From positions 3,038,001 through 3,102,000 of the forward strand of contig CBDFNN010000004.1 of NCBI GenBank assembly GCA_965250215.1: a DNA stretch of 64,000 nucleotides, read 5' to 3'. This document shows, piece by piece, positions 44,486-53,086 of this stretch. The notes under the pieces were generated by a model that saw only the letters and a program-made list of their open reading frames with translations, did not search any database and had not been told where the DNA came from. Numbering within the stretch: position 1 is the first letter of the stretch; every line of letters begins with the position of its first letter. The DNA is from CBDFNN01 sp965250215. GTDB taxonomy: Bacteria > Bacteroidota > Rhodothermia > Rhodothermales > DATKEJ01. Both the position numbers and the translations under genes were made by a program.

Positions 44486-45127
44486 TTAGATTTCAACTAG
44501 AAAACCAAAGGCCACATTTAGGCTTCTGTTTTCAGATCTCGCGGTCGAAACTACATCACGAAAACCGAAATCGTACTGGGTTTCAGTAAATAACAAATTC
44601 GAGCCAAGCTTATATCCTATGCCTATGGCACCCTGAACACTTGGATCAAATCGGCTGACATTGTCGCCTCCTATCTCTAAATCTGTTCTGAATTCTTCCC
44701 TCGTTCCAATTCCTTGCATTCGATAGGCATCGGTAGTTATGGAATTGTCGAAGCCGGCTTTACCTAGCAACTGTATTCGATCGCCGAATAAACCAAAGTT
44801 CGACGCCAGTACAATTGGCATCTCGAAATAGTTAAGATGAAGCTCCGCTGTTCCCGTAAAACCATCAAATCCTGGTTCGCAAGCAGCACCTTTCTGGACG
44901 AATCCAGGCTCAACACCAAAACTCAAGAAATCATTGAAGCGATAATAGATCATCGCGGAAGCATTGAAACCGTTTATATGAATTTCAGCGTCTTCGGGCA
45001 ATCCGACATCGCCATATTCCTCCCAAGCTTTTGTAAATCCTCCTTTGGCACCCAATGAAAATTGAGCGGTAAGTACTGACGGACTAACTAAAAGACAGAT
45101 TAGCAGTAAATACTTTTGATATTTCAT
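44486..45127 (-). CDS. PorT-like outer-membrane beta-barrel protein
   Basis: This 213-residue protein has a signal peptide (MKYQKYLLLICLLVSPSVLTAQ) and then alternating amphipathic strands, among them FSLGAKGGFT, GFNASAMIYYRFND, FLSFGVEPGFVQKGA, IQLLGKAGF, GAIGIGYKLG and LLFTETQYDFGF. It ends in a strand with a hydrophobic terminal residue (NVAFGFLVEI), as expected for BAM-inserted barrels. It belongs to the outer-membrane beta-barrel domain group common in Bacteroidota. No specific ligand is known. It is convergent with the GNAT-fold gene. Confidence 0.85.
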   Translation of the reverse strand: MKYQKYLLLICLLVSPSVLTAQFSLGAKGGFTKAWEEYGDVGLPEDAEIHINGFNASAMIYYRFNDFLSFGVEPGFVQKGAACEPGFDGFTGTAELHLNYFEMPIVLASNFGLFGDRIQLLGKAGFDNSITTDAYRMQGIGTREEFRTDLEIGGDNVSRFDPSVQGAIGIGYKLGSNLLFTETQYDFGFRDVVSTARSENRSLNVAFGFLVEI

Positions 45128-45190
45128 CTACTTCTTTTTAGTTAGGACAAGCATGGCTTAGGTTTTATTTCACCCATTCAATAATTCGAT

Positions 45191-45547
45191 TTGAATATCT
45201 CATTCAAGCTAAAAGACGACGGCATCCAAGAATTCCGGGGTGTGGCAATGATTACTGAGGAATTTCTTGTGTTAGAGATCCAGCGGAAAAACGCCATTTT
45301 TGGATCGAAAGAGTTGAACACCATTAAAGTGGAATATGCTGCTTTGGAGGATGCTCAGTTCGTCCAGAAATTTTTTTCAGGTGACAGAGTGAGAATTCTT
45401 CCAAAGGATCGCGACTTCTTCAAACATTTGCCCCAGCATTATTACCTGGAAACAGAACTCGTTTTGAAGACCAAAAGGAAAGAAAGAGAACTTGCTCAGC
45501 TCTTTGTCGAGAAGCTTGAGGATCGCATTCTCTTCCTGAGGAGCTAG
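45191..45547 (+). CDS. Hypothetical protein, 118 residues
   Basis: I do not recognise this family. The start is TTG at 45191 (MNISFKLKDDGIQEFRGVAM); an ATG 19 codons later would remove the first two predicted strands. The protein has a beta-rich first half (ISFKLKDD, FLVLEIQRKN, LNTIKVEYAALEDAQFV) and a helical end (KRKERELAQLFVEKLEDRILFL), a layout like a small PH-type barrel. No signal or membrane segment. Its stop is 7 bp from the convergent rhomboid stop. Confidence 0.65.
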   Translation: MNISFKLKDDGIQEFRGVAMITEEFLVLEIQRKNAIFGSKELNTIKVEYAALEDAQFVQKFFSGDRVRILPKDRDFFKHLPQHYYLETELVLKTKRKERELAQLFVEKLEDRILFLRS

Positions 45548-45554
45548 ACCAGTG

Positions 45555-46217
45555 TTAACTGCCGAGATAATACTTTATCACGTTGATAACATCACCAAAC
45601 ACCCTTGGGTATAGAATCAAGGTGAATACGAGACCACCGAGTGCACCACCCAGATGAGCCTCGTGAGCTATCCGGCCAAATCCTTGAATTCTCTTTGATC
45701 TTCCCGCATACCAAGAAAATCCGATAAACAGAGCTGAGAATAGTATCGCCGGAATAAAGAAGGGAAGTAATATCAAGCCAACTCCCCAAGTTGGTGCAGC
45801 GAGACTGAAGGCAACCAACAATCCACTGATAGCTCCAGACGCACCTACCGCTGAGTAACTAGGATCGTCCTTGTACTTTATGTAGGGAAGCAAATGGGCC
45901 GTTAAAGCTGAGCCGAAATAGATTATTTGATATTTGAGTGGACCTAGACCTTCTTCAAGAATAGGGAATCCACTTCCCGGTGATCCGGCCTCCAATATCG
46001 ATCCGAAGTTATAGAGCACATACATGTTCAAAGCAAGGTGACCAAATCCTCCATGCAGAAATGCCCCGGTTATCATTCGATACCACTGACCTTTCTTAAC
46101 CATGTCATAAGGCCTGAATGAAAATTTTTCCAGCAGACGTGGATCGGCCATCAAAGCAGCTAGGGAAAAAACAACGTTGACTACAAGTAGTGCAAGTGTG
46201 ATTGGTGGGAGACTCAT
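45555..46217 (-). CDS. Rhomboid family intramembrane serine protease
   Basis: This 220-residue, six-helix membrane protein has the rhomboid signature: GAFLHGGFGHLALNMYVLYNFG with Asn64, the GASGAISG active-site loop with Ser128, and His188 in AHEAHLGGALGGLVF. It cleaves transmembrane substrates within the bilayer. It lacks cytosolic add-on domains. Convergent with the 118-residue gene; divergent from the DUF445 gene with 117 bp between. Confidence 0.93.
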   Translation of the reverse strand: MSLPPITLALLVVNVVFSLAALMADPRLLEKFSFRPYDMVKKGQWYRMITGAFLHGGFGHLALNMYVLYNFGSILEAGSPGSGFPILEEGLGPLKYQIIYFGSALTAHLLPYIKYKDDPSYSAVGASGAISGLLVAFSLAAPTWGVGLILLPFFIPAILFSALFIGFSWYAGRSKRIQGFGRIAHEAHLGGALGGLVFTLILYPRVFGDVINVIKYYLGS

Positions 46218-46334
46218 AAAGAAGAGTAGTTCTGGTTGCGTAGAACAATCAAGAGAGACAAAACAAGGAAGCCGAGCTTCCGTATCAAGAGTGCTAATAT
46301 AGGCATGACAATGACTTTAGACCCCTGACTATTG

Positions 46335-47537
46335 ATGAGCGATAGTGATTCTGTGGAAATTCCCACGATCTCCAAAAATACCGACGAACTGGAGCTGAAA
46401 GAGAGCGCAGAGCAGGTGTTGATTAAGACTGAACCGACCGAGAAACACGGCGTGGGGTGGTTTCTGAAGAAGTACTCCAAAAAGTACATCCCCAACTCGG
46501 AGTTATCTGGAACTGAGCTAGAAGCTCCTCCGAAGGTCACCGGTAATCACGATATCATCCTACGATATCTCCGCTTCATTCCGATAATTCTTGGGGCGCT
46601 TTTCATCGGGTCCTTCTTTTGGGATTTCCCCAATCAGAAACTCCAAATATTCGGTCTAGAACTTGCCTTGGCCGGAGTTCTTCGAATAACCTCTGTTTCT
46701 GGATTGATTGGCTACGGCACAAACTGGCTCGCTGTGACCATGCTATTTCAGCCTCGTGCTAAGCGCCCAATATTTGGACAAGGCCTGATTCCCGCCCAGA
46801 GAGAAAGAGTCATCTTTCGAATGGCTCAGAACGTTTCCAAAGAATTGATCAACGCGGACATTATAAAGGAGCGGATTAACGAATCCGGGGCTATCAGGCG
46901 CTACCAAGAGAAAACCACGGAAACGGTTAAGGAAATTCTTCAGGACGAAGAATTCAAAAAAGATCTAAGACAAATACTGAAGTCGCATCTCAACAAGATT
47001 GTCGAGTCGGACGAGATTCGAGAAAAGGCAGCGACGGCCATCAGCCAAAAAGTCGAAGAATATGCTGGAAGTGGGTTCAAGGGAATGGCTCTAAAAACCT
47101 ATCGTTTTTTCAAAGAGGACGAGTTCAAAATGCATATTGAAAAAGCAATTGCCGATCTGCCGAATTCAATCGACCATGCCTTTTCTGATCTTGATCTTCT
47201 TCTCAACAAGATCCCGGAGAAGATGGATAAGCATAGTGATCAGATCGAAGACTGGGCTACGACGACCATCATGGGAATGGTCGAGAGAATCGACATCTAT
47301 GGAATGATCAAGACCAACATGGAGCGTTTTGACGACACAAGACTCGAGACACTAATCAAGTCGTCGTCTAACGAACAACTCAACTACATCAAGTATCTGG
47401 GTGGTGTTCTCGGTTTTTTTGGCGGACTCATTATCTGGCAGCCGCTCTGGTCTCTTTTGACCTTTGGATTGATTCTTCTAGTACTTGTTGGAATAGACGT
47501 TGTATTATTCAATAGCAGAGTTGCTAGGGCTGCATAA
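46335..47537 (+). CDS. DUF445 family membrane protein
   Basis: This protein of about 400 residues has the DUF445 core SGLIGYGTNWLAVTMLFQPRAKRPIFGQGLIPAQRERV, a long helical middle region (residues about 180-330) and a C-terminal transmembrane hairpin (YLGGVLGFFGGLIIWQPLWSLLTFGLILLVLVGIDVV). An N-terminal segment of about 75 residues is polar and acidic. The ATG at 46335 is preferred to the TTG immediately before it. The function of the family is unknown; related proteins are inner-membrane with a large helical domain. Confidence 0.9.
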   Translation: MSDSDSVEIPTISKNTDELELKESAEQVLIKTEPTEKHGVGWFLKKYSKKYIPNSELSGTELEAPPKVTGNHDIILRYLRFIPIILGALFIGSFFWDFPNQKLQIFGLELALAGVLRITSVSGLIGYGTNWLAVTMLFQPRAKRPIFGQGLIPAQRERVIFRMAQNVSKELINADIIKERINESGAIRRYQEKTTETVKEILQDEEFKKDLRQILKSHLNKIVESDEIREKAATAISQKVEEYAGSGFKGMALKTYRFFKEDEFKMHIEKAIADLPNSIDHAFSDLDLLLNKIPEKMDKHSDQIEDWATTTIMGMVERIDIYGMIKTNMERFDDTRLETLIKSSSNEQLNYIKYLGGVLGFFGGLIIWQPLWSLLTFGLILLVLVGIDVVLFNSRVARAA

Positions 47538-47565
47538 AGAACGTTAGGACTTTGGTGGCGGCGGA

Positions 47566-49008
47566 TTATGCCAGAATGTCGTGCACGACCTTTCCATGCA
47601 CATCAGTGAGGCGAAAATCACGCCCTTGATATCTATAGGTGAGCTTCTCGTGATCCATACCCATTAGTCTGAGAATTGTAGCATGGAGATCATGAACGTG
47701 CACAGGATTTTCGGCAACATCGTATCCGAAATCGTCTGTAGTTCCGTAAGAATGGCCTGGCTTGATTCCACCGCCCGCCATCCATAGTGAGAAGGCCTTG
47801 ATATGGTGATCGCGACCATCTCTTTTACCCCCCTGTCCCATTGGAGTCCTTCCAAATTCGCCTCCCCAGATGATCAAGGTGTCATCTAGCAAACCACGTT
47901 GCTTGAGATCTTTGACAAGGGCTGCAGAGGGCTGATCAACCAATTTGGAGACAACGTCGATTCCTCCCTTGACATCGCCGTGGTGATCCCAGCCTCGATG
48001 ATACAACTGAATGAATCGAACGCCTCGTTCTGCGAGTCTGCGTGCCAAAAGACAATTTGAAGCAAAAGAACCATCGGCTCCCTTCGTCCCATACATTTCC
48101 TTAATATGATCCGGCTCCGTTGAGAAGTCAACCAATTCTGGAACACTCATCTGCATTCGGAAGGCCAACTCATATTGACTAATCCTAGTCGATAATTCTG
48201 CATCCTGAACAAAATCCTCAGCCCCAGATTTCGTGTTCAAAGCATTCAAGCCTTGGACGGCGTCCACCACCTTTCGCTGGGCTTCCAGGCTAACTCCATC
48301 TGGCGGAGTCACATAGAGAACGGGGTCTCCAGCCGATTGAAATCGAACACCCTGATGTTGCCCCGGTAGAAAACCGCTGTGCCACTGCCTGGCAGCAATG
48401 GGTTGGTTTTGCCCACCACCTTTTGAAGTCAAAACAACGAAACCTGGTAGATTCTCAGTTTCTGTTCCGAGACCATAGCTGAGCCATGACCCCATGCTCG
48501 GCCGACCTTGGATAATGGATCCGGTGTTCATAAAGGTGTGAGCTGGATCATGATTAATTTGCTCGGTCTGCATCGATCTAACAATGCAAATATCGTCGGC
48601 AATTGAACCGATATGGGGAAACTGAACAGACATCTCCTGTCCAGATTTACCGAATCTCGCAAAGTCATATTGTGGGCCCAAGCAGACCAGTTCCTGACCC
48701 TGCAACTGAGCGATTTGTTGTCCGGCCGTTAAGGATTCTGGCATCGCTTGACCATGCATTCGAGCAAGGGTCGGCTTGTAGTCTAGGGTCTCAAGATGTG
48801 ACGGACCACCGGCCTGGTATAGGTAAATAATTCGCTTAGCCTTTGGGGCGAAGCGCATGGCTGGATGGTCGCCGATAGAACTATATTTTGAAAAGACGTC
48901 TTTGGGATTAAGCAAAGAGGCCAATGCCATGGTGCCCATCCCTTGAGCTGCACGCCGAAGGAATTTTCGTCGTGTTTCCAAAAGCGAAATACTTTTCCTA
49001 AGGTCCAT
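47566..49008 (-). CDS. DUF1501 domain protein with TAT-like signal
   Basis: This 480-residue protein starts with a twin-arginine-type signal (ETRRKFLRRAAQGMGTMALASLL). The rest matches DUF1501, a group in the alkaline-phosphatase/sulfatase-like fold: KRIIYLYQAGGPSHLETLDYKP, QINHDPAHTFMNTGSIIQGRPSMGSWLSYG, RFIQLYHRGWDHHGD, and LIIWGGEFGRTPMGQGGKRDGRDHHIKAFS. The conserved Asp/His set suggests a metal site, but the catalysed reaction is unknown. It follows the PSD1 cytochrome gene by 20 bp; this pair is a standard unit in planctomycete-like genomes. Confidence 0.93.
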   Translation of the reverse strand: MDLRKSISLLETRRKFLRRAAQGMGTMALASLLNPKDVFSKYSSIGDHPAMRFAPKAKRIIYLYQAGGPSHLETLDYKPTLARMHGQAMPESLTAGQQIAQLQGQELVCLGPQYDFARFGKSGQEMSVQFPHIGSIADDICIVRSMQTEQINHDPAHTFMNTGSIIQGRPSMGSWLSYGLGTETENLPGFVVLTSKGGGQNQPIAARQWHSGFLPGQHQGVRFQSAGDPVLYVTPPDGVSLEAQRKVVDAVQGLNALNTKSGAEDFVQDAELSTRISQYELAFRMQMSVPELVDFSTEPDHIKEMYGTKGADGSFASNCLLARRLAERGVRFIQLYHRGWDHHGDVKGGIDVVSKLVDQPSAALVKDLKQRGLLDDTLIIWGGEFGRTPMGQGGKRDGRDHHIKAFSLWMAGGGIKPGHSYGTTDDFGYDVAENPVHVHDLHATILRLMGMDHEKLTYRYQGRDFRLTDVHGKVVHDILA

Positions 49009-49028
49009 AGGCCAGGCTCACCACTCGA

Positions 49029-51431
49029 TTAGTACCGAGTGATCATTTCGTGTAAGTTGAAAATAGATCGCGTGACTGCAGTGGCGGCTGCCAAGCTTGC
49101 AGGGTCTGTCACTTCGGCACTTGGGGAATTTCCCGTCTGCAGAAGGGCGACAGCATCTTCTGTAGTTTTGCTGTAGTCCAAGAACTGCTCCTCATAGAGA
49201 GCTGCCAGTAGATTAATTTCTTCAGGAAGGGCGGGTCTGGAAAGAGCATTCCTAAATGCCCAATCGATTTGGTCCTTCAGATTCGAGCCACCTTCTTCGA
49301 TCATACGATTCGCAAAAACACGTGCTGCTTCAACATAGCTAGGATCATTCAGTAGCACGAGTGCCTGCGAGGGTGTATTGGAGTTTGACCTTTTTGCCTC
49401 ACTTTCTTGCCTTGTAGGCGCATCGAAGGCAAGCATTCCAGGGTGTAAGAAAGTCCTTTTCCAGTAGGTGTAGACACCACGTCGATATTGCTCCTCATCT
49501 TGTTCCGAAGCCCAAGTGGTTCCTCGACCTTTCTGACCGAAAGTGTTGATATTTGCCCAGTAATCCTCCGGTTGATAGGGTTGGACACTTCTTCCTCCGA
49601 CCTTTCGAACCAGTAGCCCGCTGACAGCAAGGGCGTTGTCTCTAATCAACTCCGCTTCAAGGCGAAATCGAGATTGTCTTGAGATCCACATATTATCTGG
49701 GTCCCAATCTTCACCCTTCGATTCTGACGATTGTTTGTAAGTCTTAGATGTGACTATAGTCCGCACAATGTGTTTTATATCCCAGCCGCTCTCCACAAAT
49801 TCTACAGCCAGCCAATCCAAAAGCTTGGGATGAGAGGGAGTCTCGCCCTGAGATCCAAGATCCTCCAAGACTGATGAGAGACCTCGGTTGAAAAATTGCT
49901 TCCACAATCGATTGACAAATACCCGAGAGGTAAGGGGGTTTTGAGGGTCGACCAGCCATTTTGCCAGATCTACACGGGTGTATGAGCTGTCGGGTTTGTT
50001 TGGCATTGGAGGAAGGAATGTCGGGACGCTTGGCCTTACAATTTCACCCGACTCGTCCATCCAATTGCCACGACCCAGAACCCTAACCTCACGTGGCGGA
50101 ACAGATACTGTTACAAGAGTTGCGGGCATGTCCTTTACAAGAGTGTCCCGGAGAGCGCCGTTACGATCTAATATTTGCTGAAGTCGCTTTAATTCTCCTT
50201 TACTCAACTGCAGTGTAGAGTCGTATACTTGTTTGTAGGTATTAACAAGTAGAGAGTCAAAAGCGGCTACCGAATCGGCCAAATCAGGAGGTGGGACCGG
50301 CATCTCGGGAGGTACGTAGGGAGAGTTGCGATAAATGCCCTTCTCTTCAATGTCTGAAAAGAAAGCACTCATGCTGTAAAAGTCTTTCGCCGTGTAAGGA
50401 TCGAATTTGTGATCGTGACATTCGGCACAACCGATGGTCGCCCCCATCCAGGTCGCAGCCACCGCACGGACACGATCGGCTGCATACTTGATTCGATATT
50501 CCTTATCCTGAGCCCCACCTTCCTTAGTGATTTGGTTTAGACGATTGAATCCAGATGCGATTCGATTCTCCAGCGTAGGATTGGGCAAAAGATCGCCAGC
50601 CAATTGCTCCAATGTAAATTCGTCGAAGGCTTTATTGTCGTTGAAGGCATCAATGACGTAGTCCCTGTATGGATATATATGCCGATGGACGTCCGAGTGA
50701 AATCCGTTCGTGTCCGCATAGCGCACGATGTCAAGCCACGAAATAGCTAGACGCTCACCAAAATGTGGAGAGGCCAAGAGTTCGTCAATGACGGATTCGA
50801 AAGCGCCGTCGCTCTTGTCAGCAAGGAAGTTTTCAAGCTGCTCAGCATTGGGAGGTAGTCCAATGATGTCGAAATACGCCCGCCTAAGAAGCGTGGTTGA
50901 ATCGGCCATGACGGAAGGCGCTCGGCCAACAAGATCCAGTTTAGCGACGATAAATTTATCCACCGGATGGGCGTAATTCTCAATCCTACTGCCGGTCGGA
51001 AAATCGGGACGAGTCGGAGAAATGTAGGACCAATGATCCTGCCACTCCGCACCCTGATCAATCCACTTCTCAAGGATGGCAATCTCCAGGCGCGACAGGG
51101 TCTTGTTGGAATCCAAATGAGGCATGAAGTCCTCGTCCAAAGGGTCGAGATTGATTCTCCGAACTAACTCACTCTGATCTGCTGAGCCGGGCAAAATTAC
51201 AAAGTGACCTTCGCGCTTTGCTTTGGCCTCCTCTTCTATGTCGAGCCTGAGTTCACCCTTTCGTGAGCCGGAATCTGGACCATGGCATCTATAGCAATTG
51301 TCAGAAAGAATGGGACGGACGTGCTCGTTAAAAGTAATTTGATCAGGGAGACCGCCTTGTCCGCTGCAGGCGGACAGAATGAGAAAAGGGAGAAGAACAA
51401 ATATAACCTTATATGCTTGTTTTGAAGTCAC
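49029..51431 (-). CDS. PSD1 and planctomycete-type cytochrome C domain lipoprotein (DUF1549/DUF1553)
   Basis: This 800-residue lipoprotein (lipobox LILSAC, Cys22) begins with a haem-c domain: CYRCH at residues 46-50 and RINLDPLDEDFMPHLDSNKTLS, where a Met could be the axial ligand. DUF1549 follows (about 150-360), including GATIGCAECHDHKFDPYTAKDFYSMSAFF with a second CxxCH. DUF1553 (about 480-740) ends the protein (FVNRLWKQFFNRGLSSVLEDLGSQGETPSHPKLLDWLA). The start is GTG at 51431, one base from a heptamer repeat. It is the first gene of the pair with DUF1501. Its chemistry is unknown; electron transfer to an exported oxidation is plausible. Confidence 0.93.
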   Translation of the reverse strand: MTSKQAYKVIFVLLPFLILSACSGQGGLPDQITFNEHVRPILSDNCYRCHGPDSGSRKGELRLDIEEEAKAKREGHFVILPGSADQSELVRRINLDPLDEDFMPHLDSNKTLSRLEIAILEKWIDQGAEWQDHWSYISPTRPDFPTGSRIENYAHPVDKFIVAKLDLVGRAPSVMADSTTLLRRAYFDIIGLPPNAEQLENFLADKSDGAFESVIDELLASPHFGERLAISWLDIVRYADTNGFHSDVHRHIYPYRDYVIDAFNDNKAFDEFTLEQLAGDLLPNPTLENRIASGFNRLNQITKEGGAQDKEYRIKYAADRVRAVAATWMGATIGCAECHDHKFDPYTAKDFYSMSAFFSDIEEKGIYRNSPYVPPEMPVPPPDLADSVAAFDSLLVNTYKQVYDSTLQLSKGELKRLQQILDRNGALRDTLVKDMPATLVTVSVPPREVRVLGRGNWMDESGEIVRPSVPTFLPPMPNKPDSSYTRVDLAKWLVDPQNPLTSRVFVNRLWKQFFNRGLSSVLEDLGSQGETPSHPKLLDWLAVEFVESGWDIKHIVRTIVTSKTYKQSSESKGEDWDPDNMWISRQSRFRLEAELIRDNALAVSGLLVRKVGGRSVQPYQPEDYWANINTFGQKGRGTTWASEQDEEQYRRGVYTYWKRTFLHPGMLAFDAPTRQESEAKRSNSNTPSQALVLLNDPSYVEAARVFANRMIEEGGSNLKDQIDWAFRNALSRPALPEEINLLAALYEEQFLDYSKTTEDAVALLQTGNSPSAEVTDPASLAAATAVTRSIFNLHEMITRY

Positions 51432-51432
51432 G

Positions 51433-51467
51433 TTGGTTCTTAGTCTCTGGTCTTTGGTCTTTGGTTC
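51433..51467. repeat. Heptanucleotide tandem tract (five units) at the PSD1 start
   Basis: Five contiguous 7-bp units, TTGGTTC, TTAGTCT, CTGGTCT, TTGGTCT and TTGGTTC, fill 35 bp and end one base before the GTG start codon of the minus-strand PSD1 gene. They follow a consensus YTRGTCN shared with the tracts at 53052 and 62625. Confidence 0.85.
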
Positions 51468-51580
51468 AGCTACCCTTTCAATGATATTAAGGTCGAAAGA
51501 TTGAGAATCACAATGAGTTTCTCAGATTAATGAGGTCATTCCACTAACTTGCTTCCTATATCCACTTATCCCAAGGCATA

Positions 51581-53020
51581 ATGCTCTCTGGCTTCTCCAA
51601 ATCTACCAAACTTTCTGGCCTGCTCGGTGCAGCACTGATATTTGCAGTCCTAACCCAATGCAGTCCATCTTCCACGTCAGCCCCAAATGTATTGCTGATC
51701 CTTGTGGACGATCTGGGAATCACCGACCTAGGTAGCTATGGTTCTGAGTTCTACGAAACGCCGAACATGGATGCCCTAGCTGAGACGAGCACGAAGTTTA
51801 ACAATTTCTACTCAGCCCATCCGGTGTGTTCGCCAACCCGCGCGGCCTTGATGACTGGAAAAGCTCCACAACGAGTCGGTATTACGCAGTGGATTAGGCA
51901 GCCTAGCCATATACATTTACCACTTGAGGAATACACCATCGGCGAGGCATTCGCAGACGCGGGCTATCGAACAGGATATACTGGGAAATGGCACCTCGGA
52001 GAACTAGATGAGCAAATGCCCCAGGCTCAGGGATTTCAAACGATGTTCGCTGTCAATAGAGCGGGACAGCCAGGAAGCTATTTTCATCCTTTCGGAAAAG
52101 AAGGAAGCTACCAAGCAGTGCCAGACCTTGATGGCTCTCAATCGGGTGATTACTTAACTGACAAGATCACGGATTTTGCAATCGACTTTGTAAGCAATCA
52201 GTCCGATCAGCCTTTTTTCCTTCTGCTAGCACATTACGCCGTTCACACGCCTATTCAGAGCCCCCCTGAGCTCGTTGAAAAATACAAAGAGAAGCGTGAC
52301 TTGATGTACACCGACTCAGCTCCTCCTATCCAGGAGTCGCTTACTGTGCAGTCAAGAGCCCGCCAGGACAATCCAGCTTATGCGGCTATGATGGAGAATC
52401 TCGATCAGAATATTGGCCGACTTTTGGATTCGCTAGAGAAGCAGGGACTAATGGACAAGACAATCGTTGTTCTGACCTCTGACAATGGCGGACTGAGTAC
52501 GCTACCAAACCGAGTCGGCCCGACTTCAACCCTGCCTTATCGAGCTGGCAAGGGCTGGAACTATGAAGGCGGAATCCGCATCCCGACTCTGATTAAACGA
52601 GCAGGTCAGACGCAATCAAAAGAGTCCGATCAGCTTGCCATCACCATGGATCTATATCCAAGCCTGTTAAAAATGGCTGGACTAGAAACCTTGCCTGATC
52701 AACATCTTGATGGACTAAGTCTGTCTTCTGTCACCTCTGGGCAATACTCTGAGGAAGTTGACGAACGTAATTTAGCCTGGACCTATCCCCACGAGCACGG
52801 CTCTGGACACCGCCCTTCAAGCGCGATGCGCGCAGGTAAGTGGAAGCTGATCCACAAGATAGAAGACGACGTTTATGAACTCTATAACCTAGAATCCGAC
52901 CCCGGAGAGAAGATAGATCTGGCAAAGAGTGAGCCGGCAAAGGTAACTGAATTGGCGAAGCAACTCGCTGAATGGCTCGAGACAACAACGCCAGATACTG
53001 CTGTTCAGCAAGAACGATAA
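51581..53020 (+). CDS. Type I sulfatase, lipoprotein
   Basis: This 479-residue arylsulfatase-type enzyme has a lipoprotein signal (FAVLTQC, Cys27). Metal-binding LLILVDDLG (Asp43, Asp44) precedes the formylglycine motif CSPTR with Cys83 (HPVCSPTRAALMTGKAP). GYRTGYTGKWHLGE and TIVVLTSDNGG supply the other sulfate-site residues. It should hydrolyse sulfate esters, probably on sulfated polysaccharide, at the cell surface. Cys83 must be oxidised by a formylglycine enzyme or anaerobic maturase, neither of which is confidently present here. It is divergent from the PSD1 gene, 149 bp apart. Confidence 0.94.
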   Translation: MLSGFSKSTKLSGLLGAALIFAVLTQCSPSSTSAPNVLLILVDDLGITDLGSYGSEFYETPNMDALAETSTKFNNFYSAHPVCSPTRAALMTGKAPQRVGITQWIRQPSHIHLPLEEYTIGEAFADAGYRTGYTGKWHLGELDEQMPQAQGFQTMFAVNRAGQPGSYFHPFGKEGSYQAVPDLDGSQSGDYLTDKITDFAIDFVSNQSDQPFFLLLAHYAVHTPIQSPPELVEKYKEKRDLMYTDSAPPIQESLTVQSRARQDNPAYAAMMENLDQNIGRLLDSLEKQGLMDKTIVVLTSDNGGLSTLPNRVGPTSTLPYRAGKGWNYEGGIRIPTLIKRAGQTQSKESDQLAITMDLYPSLLKMAGLETLPDQHLDGLSLSSVTSGQYSEEVDERNLAWTYPHEHGSGHRPSSAMRAGKWKLIHKIEDDVYELYNLESDPGEKIDLAKSEPAKVTELAKQLAEWLETTTPDTAVQQER

Positions 53021-53051
53021 ATGCAGAATAAATTCCGGTAGTAAGGAAGGC

Positions 53052-53086
53052 CTAGTCTCTAGTCTCTAGTCTCTAGTCTCTAGTCC
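53052..53086. repeat. Heptanucleotide tandem tract (five units) at the Ig-like gene stop
   Basis: Four perfect CTAGTCT units and one CTAGTCC fill 35 bp between convergent genes. On the minus strand each unit carries TAG. The last unit supplies the stop codon (53080-53082) of the Ig-like lipoprotein gene. Confidence 0.9.

Noticed and set aside
44470..44500. GAAATC...GATTTC inverted repeat as a terminator between convergent genes
   Set aside because: The stem is short and AT-rich and no T-run follows on either strand.
51433..53086. Heptamer tracts as a CRISPR array
   Set aside because: Units are 7 bp and contiguous with no spacers, and no cas genes are present.
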